Both the position numbers and the translations under genes were made by a program. DNA of 64,000 nucleotides from VRUE01 sp963774405 (lineage in GTDB: Bacteria > Actinomycetota > Thermoleophilia > Solirubrobacterales > 70-9), in contig CAVZEV010000005.1 of the NCBI GenBank assembly GCA_963774405.1, positions 930,001 through 994,000 of the forward strand. Reading direction: 5' to 3'. This document shows, in pieces, positions 34,705-42,441 of this stretch. The notes under the pieces are model-generated. The model saw nothing but the letters and a program-made list of their open reading frames with translations. It was not told where the DNA came from and ran no database searches. Every line of letters starts with the position of its first letter. Positions within the stretch are counted from its first letter, which is position 1.

Positions 34705-34730
34705 AGAAGGCCCGCTTTGGCGGGCCTTCT
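34705..34730. terminator. Strong hairpin terminator after MerR operon
   Basis: An 11-bp stem AGAAGGCCCGC / GCGGGCCTTCT with loop TTTG, followed on the plus strand by a short T-rich TTCTTGG. It ends the plus-strand catabolic operon about 80 bases after the MerR stop, and could also stop minus-strand transcription from the tiny ORF. Confidence 0.7.
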
Positions 34731-34739
34731 TGGTGAAAC

Positions 34740-34769
34740 GCCCCGGTGCCGCCACAACGACACCGGGGC
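34740..34769. terminator. Hairpin downstream of the tiny minus-strand ORF
   Basis: GCCCCGGTG (34740-34748) and CACCGGGGC (34761-34769) form a 9-bp stem with a 12-base loop. On the minus strand it starts 8 bases after the stop of the 21-residue ORF and is followed by GTTTC. Probable transcript end for that ORF. Confidence 0.55.
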
Positions 34770-34777
34770 CGGTGGCC

Positions 34778-34843
34778 CTACTGCCTCACTGTTTGAATGA
34801 TCATCCAGACAAGCAATAGGTACAGGGCCTGATAGCTGTTCAT
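34778..34843 (-). CDS. 21-residue hydrophobic peptide ORF, type I toxin-like
   Basis: ATG at 34843, TAG at 34780-34778. The peptide starts MNSYQALYLLL, continues VWMI and ends IQTVRQ: one short hydrophobic helix with a polar start. A full consensus Shine-Dalgarno AAGGAGGTG lies five bases upstream, rare among the starts in this window. A multi-stem fold (34857-34987) precedes it and a hairpin follows. The Y-x-A-L-x-L-L-L pattern recalls holin-like type I toxins of Firmicutes. It is not in front of any other minus-strand gene, so a leader-peptide role is unlikely. Function is inferred. Confidence 0.45.
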   Translation of the reverse strand: MNSYQALYLLLVWMIIQTVRQ

Positions 34844-34856
34844 TTCCACCTCCTTC

Positions 34857-34987
34857 CTCTCGGGGACAAACCTTGGGGAGTGCCCGATCCGAGAGCAAGA
34901 GGCTTTTCATGGCAGTCAACTCCCTGCCACCGTCTGCACACCATACAGAAGTATGCAGCTTAAACACTTCGCAGACGAAAAGCCTCT
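34857..34987 (-). ncRNA. Structured RNA leader upstream of the tiny ORF
   Basis: On the minus strand: an outer 11-bp stem AGAGGCTTTTC/GAAAAGCCTCT (34977-34987 with 34898-34908) encloses a stem GTCTGC/GCAGAC capped by CATAC-TTCT-GTATG, and a separate GGCAG/CTGCC hairpin, making a three-way junction. A further stem CTCTCGG/CCGAGAG (34857-34863 with 34889-34895) follows and ends just before the Shine-Dalgarno. All stems are exact complements. It matches no RNA family I can name; it lacks a tRNA T-loop. Plus-strand folding is equally possible, but the plus promoter for the next gene (35001) lies beyond it. Confidence 0.4.
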
Positions 34988-35013
34988 AGTTGGGCGCTGT
35001 TAGCCTGGCTCCG

Positions 35014-35856
35014 ATGAAGTCGGTCCTAATCACCGGCGCCTCGACTGGAATCGGCCGGGCGAGTGCCCTGCGCATGGACGCCGAGGGCTGGCGGGTCTTC
35101 GCCAGCGTCCGCCGCGAGGAGGACGCCGCGAACCTGCGCGACGCCGCATCGGAGCGCCTGGTGCCGCTGATGCTCGACGTGACCGAGGCGGATCAGATCA
35201 CCGCCGTGGCCCAGCAGATCGGCGACGCGGTCGGGACAAGCGGTCTCGACGGCCTGGTCAACAACGCCGGTATGGCGGTGATGTCGCCGCTGGAGACGAT
35301 TCCGCTCGATGATCTACGCAAGCAGCTCGAGGTCAACCTGGTTTCGCAGGTCGCGGTGACGCAGGCGATGCTGCCGCTGATCCGCACCGCCCGCGGCCGA
35401 CTCGTCTTCCTCAGCTCGATCGGCGGGCGCATGGCGATGCCGTTCGGCGCTCCCTACCACGCCTCGAAGTACGGGATCGAGGCGGTGGTCGACTGCCTGC
35501 GCCAGGAGCTGCGTCCGTGGAAGATCGACGTCGTCGCGATCGAGCCGGGCTCGATCGACACGCCGATCTGGGAGCGGGGGGAGGGGGTTGCCGACGAGCT
35601 CGCCGGCCGGGCCCCTGCCGCCCAGGAGCAGCTCTACGGAAAGAAGATCGAGAGCTTCCGCGCCGCCGTGCGGCGCACCGCCGCGCGCGGTATCCCACCG
35701 GAAAAGGTGGCTGCCGCCGTGCAGCACGCGCTCACCGCCCGGCGTCCCCGAACGCGATACCTGGTCGGAGCCGACGCTCGCGGGCAGGCGCTGCTGGCCC
35801 GGTTCCTGCCCGACCGCGTGGTGGATCGGATCGTGGCGCGCGCCATGGGTATCTGA
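35014..35856 (+). CDS. SDR oxidoreductase, retinol dehydrogenase-like
   Basis: A 280-residue classical SDR. It has VLITGASTGIGRASALRM at the cofactor site, NNAGMAVMSPLETIP, the serine in FLSSIGGRMAMPFGAPYHASKYG (YxxxK intact) and the IEPGSIDTPIW loop. This order matches 17-beta-hydroxysteroid/retinol dehydrogenase-type SDRs acting on lipophilic alcohols. TAGCCT lies at 35001-35006, seven bases before the ATG, a leaderless-type start. Confidence 0.87.
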   Translation: MKSVLITGASTGIGRASALRMDAEGWRVFASVRREEDAANLRDAASERLVPLMLDVTEADQITAVAQQIGDAVGTSGLDGLVNNAGMAVMSPLETIPLDDLRKQLEVNLVSQVAVTQAMLPLIRTARGRLVFLSSIGGRMAMPFGAPYHASKYGIEAVVDCLRQELRPWKIDVVAIEPGSIDTPIWERGEGVADELAGRAPAAQEQLYGKKIESFRAAVRRTAARGIPPEKVAAAVQHALTARRPRTRYLVGADARGQALLARFLPDRVVDRIVARAMGI

Positions 35857-35867
35857 CAGCGCCGTCC

Positions 35868-38800
35868 CTAACGCGGGGCGCCGAGCGTCGCGCGCGTCGT
35901 TTCGACCGCCTCGAGGCTGATCATCGCGCCGGTCTCCCTGGCCACGTCTGCCGCTTCGTCAAGCGCCTGCTCGGCGCCGTCGCGGCCGAGCGCGGTGCGG
36001 GCGATCGCCGTCGCCTGCAGGGCGAGCGGCAGCGACCAGAGCATGCCGCGTTCGCGCGCGACCGCGGCCGCCCATTCCGCCAGCTCCAGCCCCTCCTCGG
36101 CGCGGCCGACTCCGGTCAGCGCCTCGGAGCGCAGGCCGGCGCGCCAGGCCTCCATCTCATCGCCGTCGCTGACCGCGGCGCGGTAGACCCGCTCGGCCTC
36201 TTCGAGCGTGTCCAGCGCACCGGCGTAATCGCCGGCGGCGATCTGCGTGCCGCCGAGGTTCGAGCGAGCAAGGCTGCGCGAGAAGACGTCGCCAAGCCGT
36301 TCGGTCAGCTCGCAGTTGCGTCGCGCCATGGCGATCGCGGCGTCGAGCTCCCCCCGCATCGCCAGCATCAGCGACTGGTTGCTGCGGGTCCAGCTGGCGA
36401 TCTCCGGGTCGCCCTCCTCGGTGGCGATCTGAAGCGCCTTGTTGAACTGCGCTTCGGCCTCGTCGAGCCGGCCGCGCTCGCGCAGCACCAGCCCCTTGGC
36501 CATCGTCGCCCAACCGACGGGGCTCTCGATGACAATCCCGGCACCGGCGCGCCGGTCGTCCCCCGCCAGCTCGAGCACTTCGTCGAGCGTCCGGTCGAAG
36601 CCGTCGAAGTCGCCCGCGCAGAGGTGGGCGTAGGAGCCGGCGGCCCGGATCGCGATGCGCAGGTGCAGGTCGCCCGATTCGTCGGCGAGGCGGTTGGTCT
36701 CGGCGACCGCGGCGAGCCAGGTATCGGCGTGGTGGGGCATGCCGGGCCGTGTCGAGGTCGCGGTGCGCAGCAGGGCGAGTGAGCGCAGGTCGCCGGTCGT
36801 GGTCGCGATCTCCTCGGCCTCGGCGATCAGGCGTGCTTCCTCGTCCTTGTCCATGCCGAGGCGCCAGGCGTAGTCGAGCTGCAGCAGGCGTGACATCACC
36901 GCCATCGCCGTCGTCTCCTCGCCTTCCTCGAGATCTTCGCTCAGCTCCATCACCTTGCGCCAGAGCCGCAGTGCGTCCTGAGGGCGACTGCTGCCCGCCC
37001 AGTAAGCGGCTCGCCCGGTCCAGCGGGCGGCTTCGAGCGTCTCCCCGCCGGCCTCCATGTGGTTGGCGATCAGCGCCGCCAGCTCGTCGTGGCGGTCGGG
37101 ATTGAGCTCGATCAGGGCGCGGGCGGTCGCGGCGTGCGTCGCCGCGCGCTGATCGGCCAGCTGCGTGCTGTAAGCCACCTCGCGAGTCAGCGGGTGGCGG
37201 AAGGAGAAGACCCGTTCCGGATAGACCTCGGTCTCGAAGAGGAAGCCGCCGTCGGTGAGCTCGCAGAGCGCGGCCCGGTAATCCTCGCTCTCGCTCAGCC
37301 CGGAGACCATTCCCAGCGCCCGCTCGCCGATCTCCTTGTTGGTCACCGAGGCGGCCTGCAGCAGCTGCTTCGCGGTCGGGCCGAGCCGATCGATGCGGGC
37401 GGCGAGGATCGTCTGCACGCTCGCCGGCACGCCGGCGTCCTCCACCGGCCGCGCCAGGCGGTAGTGGCCGCGCGTTCCCTCGAGGTTGCCCGCTTCGGCG
37501 AGACCACGGACGATCTCCTCGGTGAAGAAGGGGTTGCCGGCGGTGCGCTCGTGGATCAGGTCCGCGAGCCCGTCGAGCGAGGGATCCTCGCCGGCCAGAT
37601 CGCGCAACAGCTCGCGGCTGCCTTCGCGCCCCAGCGGTTCGAGCGAGATGCCGCGATAGGTAGGCGCGGCGGCCCATTGCCCGGCGTCGTATTCGGGGCG
37701 GAAGTTGACGATCGCCAGGGTCTTGGTCCCCTCGACCGAGGAGATCAGCTCGCCGAGGAGAGTCGCGCTGCCCTCGTCCATCCAGTGCAGGTCCTCGACC
37801 AGGGTGACGATCGGGTTACGCCGGTTGGGCGCTCGCACGAGTCGGCAGACGGCGCCGCGCAGCGCCCGCTGGCGCGCCTCGGCGCTGAGTTGCGGCAGCG
37901 GCCGGTCGGGATCGGGAACCCCGAGGAAGTCGAAGAGCAGGGGCAGGTCCTCGGTGAAGTCGGGATCGAGCAGCAGGGCGCGGCCGGCGATCTTCTCGCG
38001 CACGATTCGCTCCGGGTCGTCGTCAGCGATGCCGAAGTAGGCGCGCAGCATCTGCAGGACCGGCATGAAGGGGATCGACTGTCCGTGCGCCTGCGCCTGG
38101 CACTCGAAGACCTCGATCCCGCGCTCGCGGCAGCGTTCGGCGAACTCGTGGCAGAGGCGGCTCTTGCCGACGCCGGGTTCGGCGACGATGCCGACCGCGG
38201 CGCCCTCACTGCGCTCGGCCCGCGCCAGCGCCGCCTCCAGCACGGTCATCTCCTCGTCGCGGCCGACGAAGCGCGAGAAGCCGCGCTCGCGCGAGAGGTC
38301 GAGCCGCGACCGCGCTGCCCCGACCCCCGCCAGCTCGAAGACGCCGACCGACCGGCTGGCGCCCTTGATCTCGAAGTGGCCGAGGTCCTTCAGCTCCATG
38401 TAGCCGTGGGCCAGCTCGGCGGTGCTCTCGGTCAGGTAGGCCTTGCCGGGCTCGGCCAGCGCCTCCATCCGCTGCGCCAAGCCGACCGTGTGGCCGACCG
38501 CGGTATAGCCGCCCTCGCCGACCTCGGCGGCGACCACCTCGCCGGAGTTGATCCCGATCCGGGTCGAGAAGTTGAGCCCGTGCTTGCGGCGCAGCTCGGC
38601 GGCGTACTCGCCGACGTCGTCGAGCATCTTCAGCGCCGCATAACTGGCGCGCCGTGCGTGGTCCTCGTGGGCGACCGGCGCCCCGAAGACGGCCATGATC
38701 CCGTCGCCGGTGAACTTGTCGACCGTTCCCTCGAAGCGGTGCACAGCGTCGGCCAGGGTGGAGAAGAAGCGCTGCATGATCGCGTGCCACTGCTCGGGAT

Positions 38801-38894
38801 CCTGGCCCTCGGCCATGTCCATCGAGCCCTGGACATCGGCAAAGAGGACGGTGACCTGCTTGCGCTCGCCGCCGGCATGGGCGATCTCACTCAT
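35868..38894 (-). CDS. Class III cyclase-AAA/STAND ATPase-TPR regulator
   Basis: A 1008-residue multidomain protein. Residues about 10-190 are a class III adenylate/guanylate cyclase domain with metal aspartates in VLFADVQGSMD and DKFTGDGIMAVFG. The transition-state Asn position reads VGHTVGLAQRME, keeping only the Arg. About 215-520 is an AAA/STAND ATPase with Walker A AEPGVGKSR and Walker B VTLVEDLHW. About 600-1000 is helical repeat of TPR type (GRLDEAEAQFNKALQIA and similar). The role is signal-gated cAMP production or cyclase-like regulation. TAAGCT lies nine bases before the ATG. Confidence 0.9.
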   Translation of the reverse strand: MSEIAHAGGERKQVTVLFADVQGSMDMAEGQDPEQWHAIMQRFFSTLADAVHRFEGTVDKFTGDGIMAVFGAPVAHEDHARRASYAALKMLDDVGEYAAELRRKHGLNFSTRIGINSGEVVAAEVGEGGYTAVGHTVGLAQRMEALAEPGKAYLTESTAELAHGYMELKDLGHFEIKGASRSVGVFELAGVGAARSRLDLSRERGFSRFVGRDEEMTVLEAALARAERSEGAAVGIVAEPGVGKSRLCHEFAERCRERGIEVFECQAQAHGQSIPFMPVLQMLRAYFGIADDDPERIVREKIAGRALLLDPDFTEDLPLLFDFLGVPDPDRPLPQLSAEARQRALRGAVCRLVRAPNRRNPIVTLVEDLHWMDEGSATLLGELISSVEGTKTLAIVNFRPEYDAGQWAAAPTYRGISLEPLGREGSRELLRDLAGEDPSLDGLADLIHERTAGNPFFTEEIVRGLAEAGNLEGTRGHYRLARPVEDAGVPASVQTILAARIDRLGPTAKQLLQAASVTNKEIGERALGMVSGLSESEDYRAALCELTDGGFLFETEVYPERVFSFRHPLTREVAYSTQLADQRAATHAATARALIELNPDRHDELAALIANHMEAGGETLEAARWTGRAAYWAGSSRPQDALRLWRKVMELSEDLEEGEETTAMAVMSRLLQLDYAWRLGMDKDEEARLIAEAEEIATTTGDLRSLALLRTATSTRPGMPHHADTWLAAVAETNRLADESGDLHLRIAIRAAGSYAHLCAGDFDGFDRTLDEVLELAGDDRRAGAGIVIESPVGWATMAKGLVLRERGRLDEAEAQFNKALQIATEEGDPEIASWTRSNQSLMLAMRGELDAAIAMARRNCELTERLGDVFSRSLARSNLGGTQIAAGDYAGALDTLEEAERVYRAAVSDGDEMEAWRAGLRSEALTGVGRAEEGLELAEWAAAVARERGMLWSLPLALQATAIARTALGRDGAEQALDEAADVARETGAMISLEAVETTRATLGAPR

Positions 38895-38933
38895 GAAAAC
38901 TCAAGCTTACGCATGCACCTATACTGAGCAACC

Positions 38934-38953
38934 GATTGACTGGTCAGTCAATC
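38934..38953. promoter_or_regulatory. Predicted TetR operator of the nitrilase-tetR operon
   Basis: GATTGACTGGTCAGTCAATC: nine-base arms around a GT centre, 23 bases before the nitrilase start, between divergent genes. It shares TTGACTGG(C/T)CAGTC with the site upstream of the SDR at 18702. The TetR encoded two genes downstream (39807) is the obvious candidate binder. Confidence 0.7.
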
Positions 38954-38975
38954 AGGCAGTCAAAAAGGGGACCTT

Positions 38976-39807
38976 TTGCGCGCAGCCGTCGTACAGCTCA
39001 ACTCAACCGGCGAGAAGGCACGGAACCTCGAAGCCGCCGAGCGGCTGGTGCGCGCCGCCGCGGCCGACGGCGCCGAGCTGGTGGCCCTGCCGGAGAAGTG
39101 GAACCTGCTGGCCGGCGGCGAGGAGCTGGTGGCCGGTGCCGAGGCGCTCGACGGCCCCAGCCTCAGCGCCGCCCGCGGCTGGGCTCGCGAGCTCGGCATC
39201 AACCTGCTCGCCGGCAGCGTCTCCGAGCACGGCCCGGGCGAGAAGGCCTTCAACACCTCGGTCCTGATCGACGCCAACGGCGATGAGCCTCGCCGTCTAC
39301 CGCAAGATCCACATGTTCGACGTCGAGGCAGGTGGCGTCACCTACCGCGAGTCGGCCCACGAGGAGCCCGGCGAGGAGATCGTCACCGCGGCGCTCGGCG
39401 AGGTCATCGTCGGTCTCAGCGTCTGTTACGACCTGCGCTTTCCCGAGCTCTTCCGCATCCTCGCCGTGCGCGGCGCCAGGCTTCTCACGGTGCCCTCGGC
39501 CTTCACCCTCGCCACCGGCCGCGACCACTGGGAGGTGCTGCTGCGCGCCCGGGCGATCGAGAACCAGGCCTTCGTGCTCGCCCCCAACCAGGTCGGCACG
39601 GCGCCGCCGCACTTCAGCTCCAACGGGCGCTCGATGATCGTCGACCCCTGGGGGGTTGTGCTGGCGACCGCCCCGGACGAGGAGTGCTTCGTCGCCGCCG
39701 AGCTCGACCTCGCCGCCCAGGAGAGGGTGCGCGAGACGCTGCCCTCGCTCGCCAACCGCAGGCCCGGCGCCTACGCCTGGCCGCAGCTGAGCGAGGCGCG
39801 CGCCTGA
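38976..39807 (+). CDS. Carbon-nitrogen hydrolase (nitrilase superfamily), frameshifted
   Basis: A Nit1/NIT2-type amidase of about 276 residues. The catalytic triad is visible: Glu in LVALPEKWNLL, Lys in VYRKIHMFDVEAGG and Cys in IVGLSVCYDLRFPELFR. The frame starting at the TTG (RAAVVQLNSTGEKARNL) fails after VLIDANG at about 39282-39287, and the next frame resumes with SLAVYRKIHMF; the span is 1 mod 3, one extra base. The end overlaps the TetR start (TGATG). A purine-rich AAAGGGG lies before the TTG. Substrate probably an omega-amidic acid or similar. Confidence 0.82.
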
Positions 39808-40412
39808 TGGCCAAGGCGCCGACAGCCGCGGTGGACAAGCGCCGCCAGATCCTCGACGCGGCGGTCCGCGTCTTCGCCCGTCAGGGCTTCCACTCGACCC
39901 GGGTCTCCGACATCGCCGACGAGGCGGGGGTCGCCTACGGCCTCGTCTACCACTACTTCAAGTCCAAGGACGAGGTGCTCAACGAGCTCTTTCGCGAGCG
40001 CTGGTCGCTGCTGATCGCGGCGATCGACGAGGCAGACCGCGAGGGCGACTCGCCGCGCGCCAAGCTGGAAGCCGCGGCCGGCTTCATCGTCGACTCCTAC
40101 CGGCACGACCCGGAGCTGATGAAGGTGATCATCGTCGAGGTCACGCGGGCGGCGAACTCCTTCGGCCGCACCCACCTGGCCGAGATCCGCCGCGCCTATG
40201 ACTCGATCGCCAAGATCGTCGCCGACGGCCAGGAGGCCGGCGTTTTTCGTCGCGACATCGACCCCACCTTCGCCTCGATGGCCTTCTACGGCGCGGTCGA
40301 GCAGCTGCTCTCGGGCTGGATCTTCGAGGTGATCCCGGCTGCCGACAGCGACTTCGATCAGGCAAAGACCTTGCTGGTGACGACGATCTGCGACGGTCTC
40401 GAGCCCCGATAG
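39807..40412 (+). CDS. TetR-family transcriptional regulator (FadR/AcnR-like)
   Basis: A 201-residue regulator. The HTH is RRQILDAAVRVFARQGFHSTRVSDIADEAGVAYGLVYHYFKSKDEVL, followed by a ligand domain with a C-terminal TetR_C_33-like helix set. It is translationally coupled to the nitrilase (TGATG). The palindrome at 38934 is its likely autoregulatory operator, and the related site at 18702 suggests a wider regulon. Confidence 0.9.
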   Translation: MAKAPTAAVDKRRQILDAAVRVFARQGFHSTRVSDIADEAGVAYGLVYHYFKSKDEVLNELFRERWSLLIAAIDEADREGDSPRAKLEAAAGFIVDSYRHDPELMKVIIVEVTRAANSFGRTHLAEIRRAYDSIAKIVADGQEAGVFRRDIDPTFASMAFYGAVEQLLSGWIFEVIPAADSDFDQAKTLLVTTICDGLEPR

Positions 40413-40414
40413 GT

Positions 40415-40561
40415 ATGGTCGAGCTGATGGAGAACGACATCTTCAAACGTCTCGTCTGGAGCGGCGTCCTCGCCGGCGCCAGTGCTCTCGCCAGCATCGC
40501 CGCGACGCGCGTCGCCGCCTTCGTCTGGCGGCGGGTGTTCGACGAGGACCCGCCCGAGTAG
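40415..40561 (+). CDS. DUF4235 small membrane protein
   Basis: A 48-residue protein: ATG at 40415, an in-frame ATG also at 40427, TAG at 40559-40561. The sequence NDIFKRLVWSGVLAGASALAS then FVWRRVFDEDPPE matches the short DUF4235 pattern of one membrane segment with a WRRV...P tail. It lies one base before the holin-like gene in an envelope-gene trio. Confidence 0.7.
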   Translation: MVELMENDIFKRLVWSGVLAGASALASIAATRVAAFVWRRVFDEDPPE

Positions 40562-40562
40562 C

Positions 40563-41000
40563 GTGGCCGACGGTCCCGGCATACCGCCGCAGACGCCCGA
40601 GGAGCGCTCGGTGAGTGAGCTCGTCTTCGACGTCGCCGAGAAGAGCTCATCGCTGGTGCGCGAGGAGATCGAGCTGGCGAAGACGGAGGTCTCCGAGAAG
40701 GTCGGCAAGATCCTGCGCGGCTCGGTCGTCGGCATCGCCGCCGGTGTCTTCGCCTTCCTGGCGCTGATCCTGGTGATGGAGGGGATCGCCTGGCTGCTCG
40801 CCGAAGAGGTCTTCGACGGCAACGCCTGGCCCGGCTTCTTCGTCGAGGCGGCGGCCTTCCTGTTGATCGCGGCAGCGGCCGGCTTCATCGCCTACCGCTC
40901 GGTGCAGGCCGGCGCCCCGCCGGTGCCCGAGCAGGCGATCGAAGAGGCGAAGCTGACCAAGGAAACGCTGGAATCCGGAGCAAAGGCAGGTGGCGAATGA
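40563..41000 (+). CDS. Putative actinobacterial holin-X / phage holin family protein
   Basis: A 145-residue protein with an N-terminal amphipathic region (SELVFDVAEKSSSLVREEIELAKTEVSEKVG) and two membrane helices (GIAAGVFAFLALILVMEGIAWLL and FFVEAAAFLLIAAAAGFIAY). This is the PF07332-type layout. The name is from similarity only; these proteins are common in actinobacterial genomes next to DUF3618 and probably act in envelope physiology. The GTG start follows the DUF4235 stop by one base. Confidence 0.8.
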   Translation: MADGPGIPPQTPEERSVSELVFDVAEKSSSLVREEIELAKTEVSEKVGKILRGSVVGIAAGVFAFLALILVMEGIAWLLAEEVFDGNAWPGFFVEAAAFLLIAAAAGFIAYRSVQAGAPPVPEQAIEEAKLTKETLESGAKAGGE

Positions 41001-41248
41001 GCGCCCAACCCGATCCCGTTCGTCCCTCGAGCGTCGGCAGGCCGGGCCGCTCGGCGGCGGAGATCCGCCGCGACATCGATCTGCAACGGCGTGACCTGGG
41101 CAGCTCGGTCGAGATGCTGCGCGGCCGCGTCACCGAGCTGACCGACTGGCGCCGCCAGGCCTACGAGCACCGCTCGCAGCTGATCGCGGGCGCGGCGATC
41201 GCCGGCTTCGCGATCGGCGGCCTGATGATGCTGCGCCGCCGCCGCTAG
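40997..41248 (+). CDS. DUF3618 protein
   Basis: An 83-residue protein. The family core RSAAEIRRDIDLQRRDLGSSVEMLRGRVTELTDW is at residues about 18-52, followed by one membrane helix (LIAGAAIAGFAIGGLMML) and a basic RRRR end. ATGA overlap with the holin-like gene. Function unknown. Confidence 0.85.
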   Translation: MSAQPDPVRPSSVGRPGRSAAEIRRDIDLQRRDLGSSVEMLRGRVTELTDWRRQAYEHRSQLIAGAAIAGFAIGGLMMLRRRR

Positions 41249-41261
41249 CGCCGCGTCTCGC

Positions 41262-42152
41262 TCAACCGGCCGTCAGGCGACGCGTGAGGAAGTCGACCTG
41301 GTCGGCCGCCATGCGCTCCAGGGTCTCGCCGTGGAAAGGGGCGAAGTGGCCGCCGGGGTATGTCCGCAGCTCGCCAAACGGCGCTCGCCGGGCGGCTTCC
41401 ATGCCGAGCGCCGGTGGATTGACGTCGTCGTCCTCGGCGAGGCAGTAGAGGATCGGGATCGGGATGCGGCGGGCCTTTCGCGCCAACCGGTACGGCGGCG
41501 CGACGAAGGTGCGGGCGCAGACCTCGTTGCGCCAGCTCGAGCTCGGCGGCGTGACCGATTCGAAGCCGCTTAAGCCTTCGGGGCTGCTGATCACCGCGCC
41601 GGAGCCGGGCGGGCCGGTGGCGGGAACCCGGTAGGGCTCGGCGCCGCGCAGGGCGCGGAACCCGTCACGGGCTCCGGCCAGGGCGAGGCGGGCGAGGAGG
41701 GGGATGCCGCCCATGTAGAGGAGCGTGCGAACGCCGTCGACGAGCGGAGCGACGCTGATCGCCGCGCCGATGCCGGGCTCGGTCAGCGCAAGCTGCTGAA
41801 CGTGGCCGCCGCCGGCGGAGAAGCCCCAGATCGCGATCCGGCGCGCCTCGATCCAGTCGAGCGAGCGCACGAAGGAGAGGGCCGCGCGCCAGTCGTCGCA
41901 CTGGCGCTCGGCCAGCACCAGCTGGCGCGGCTCGCCGCCACTCGCGGCGAAGTAGCGGTAGTCGAAGGCGAGCACGGCGAAGCCGGCGGCGGCAAAGCGC
42001 GCGGCGAAGTCGTCGAGCCCCTGGTCGCGCACGCAGGAGAAGCCCGACGCCATCACGACGCAGGGCGTGGGGCCCGTCGACCCCGCCGGCCGGTAGAGCC
42101 AGGCGGCGCACCGATCCGCTCCCGATGCGAACTCGACGTCCTCTCGTTCCAC
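41262..42152 (-). CDS. Alpha/beta hydrolase
   Basis: A 296-residue serine hydrolase. The nucleophile elbow is IWGFSAGGG, the oxyanion segment VVMASGFSCVRDQG, the acid probably in CLAEDDDVNPP and the histidine in PGGHFAPFHG. It looks like dienelactone-hydrolase or acetyl-esterase-type enzymes. The GTG at 42152 is preceded by TAGGAT (42160-42165) at seven bases. Divergent from BolA. Confidence 0.85.
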   Translation of the reverse strand: MEREDVEFASGADRCAAWLYRPAGSTGPTPCVVMASGFSCVRDQGLDDFAARFAAAGFAVLAFDYRYFAASGGEPRQLVLAERQCDDWRAALSFVRSLDWIEARRIAIWGFSAGGGHVQQLALTEPGIGAAISVAPLVDGVRTLLYMGGIPLLARLALAGARDGFRALRGAEPYRVPATGPPGSGAVISSPEGLSGFESVTPPSSSWRNEVCARTFVAPPYRLARKARRIPIPILYCLAEDDDVNPPALGMEAARRAPFGELRTYPGGHFAPFHGETLERMAADQVDFLTRRLTAG

Positions 42153-42159
42153 GACGACG

Positions 42160-42185
42160 ATCCTACGCGCCGGCTTCCATACAAT
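42160..42185. promoter_or_regulatory. Back-to-back -10 elements of hydrolase and bolA
   Basis: Minus-strand TAGGAT (42165-42160) ends seven bases before the hydrolase GTG. Plus-strand TACAAT (42180-42185) ends six bases before the BolA GTG. Both place the transcript start at or next to the start codon. Confidence 0.5.
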
Positions 42186-42191
42186 CGCGTT

Positions 42192-42428
42192 GTGCCCGCC
42201 GACCTGGCTGAAATCGAGCGGCTGATCGAGGCGGCGCTGCCCGGCGCCGCGGTCGAGGTGACCGACGAGACCGGCAGCGGCGACCATCTGCGGGCAACCG
42301 TCTCGGCGGCCCAGTTCGAGGGCCTCTCGCGGCTCGATCAGCACCGTTTGGTCAAGGCCGCGGTCAAGCAGCGCTTCGACGACGGCACGATCCACGCCCT
42401 CTCGCTGAAGACCGGGCTGCCCGGATAG
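42192..42428 (+). CDS. BolA family protein
   Basis: A 78-residue BolA/YrbA-like protein: IERLIEAALPGAAVEVTDETGSGDHLRATVSAAQF, then HRLVKAAVKQRFDDGTIHALSLKT. The HALSLKT end includes the conserved histidine that contributes to an Fe-S cluster with CGFS glutaredoxins. The GTG start is fixed by TACAAT six bases upstream. The gene for its expected partner follows by 13 bases. Confidence 0.88.
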   Translation: MPADLAEIERLIEAALPGAAVEVTDETGSGDHLRATVSAAQFEGLSRLDQHRLVKAAVKQRFDDGTIHALSLKTGLPG

Positions 42429-42441
42429 CTACTCTGTGCCA

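Noticed and set aside
34689..34967. A 92-codon minus-strand frame through the structured region
   Set aside because: Its start lies inside the stem region, it has no ribosome site, and it runs in another frame through the 21-residue ORF that does have one.
34898..34987. tRNA-like multi-stem fold
   Set aside because: The outer stem is 11 bp, and there is no T-loop, anticodon stem of normal size or CCA context.
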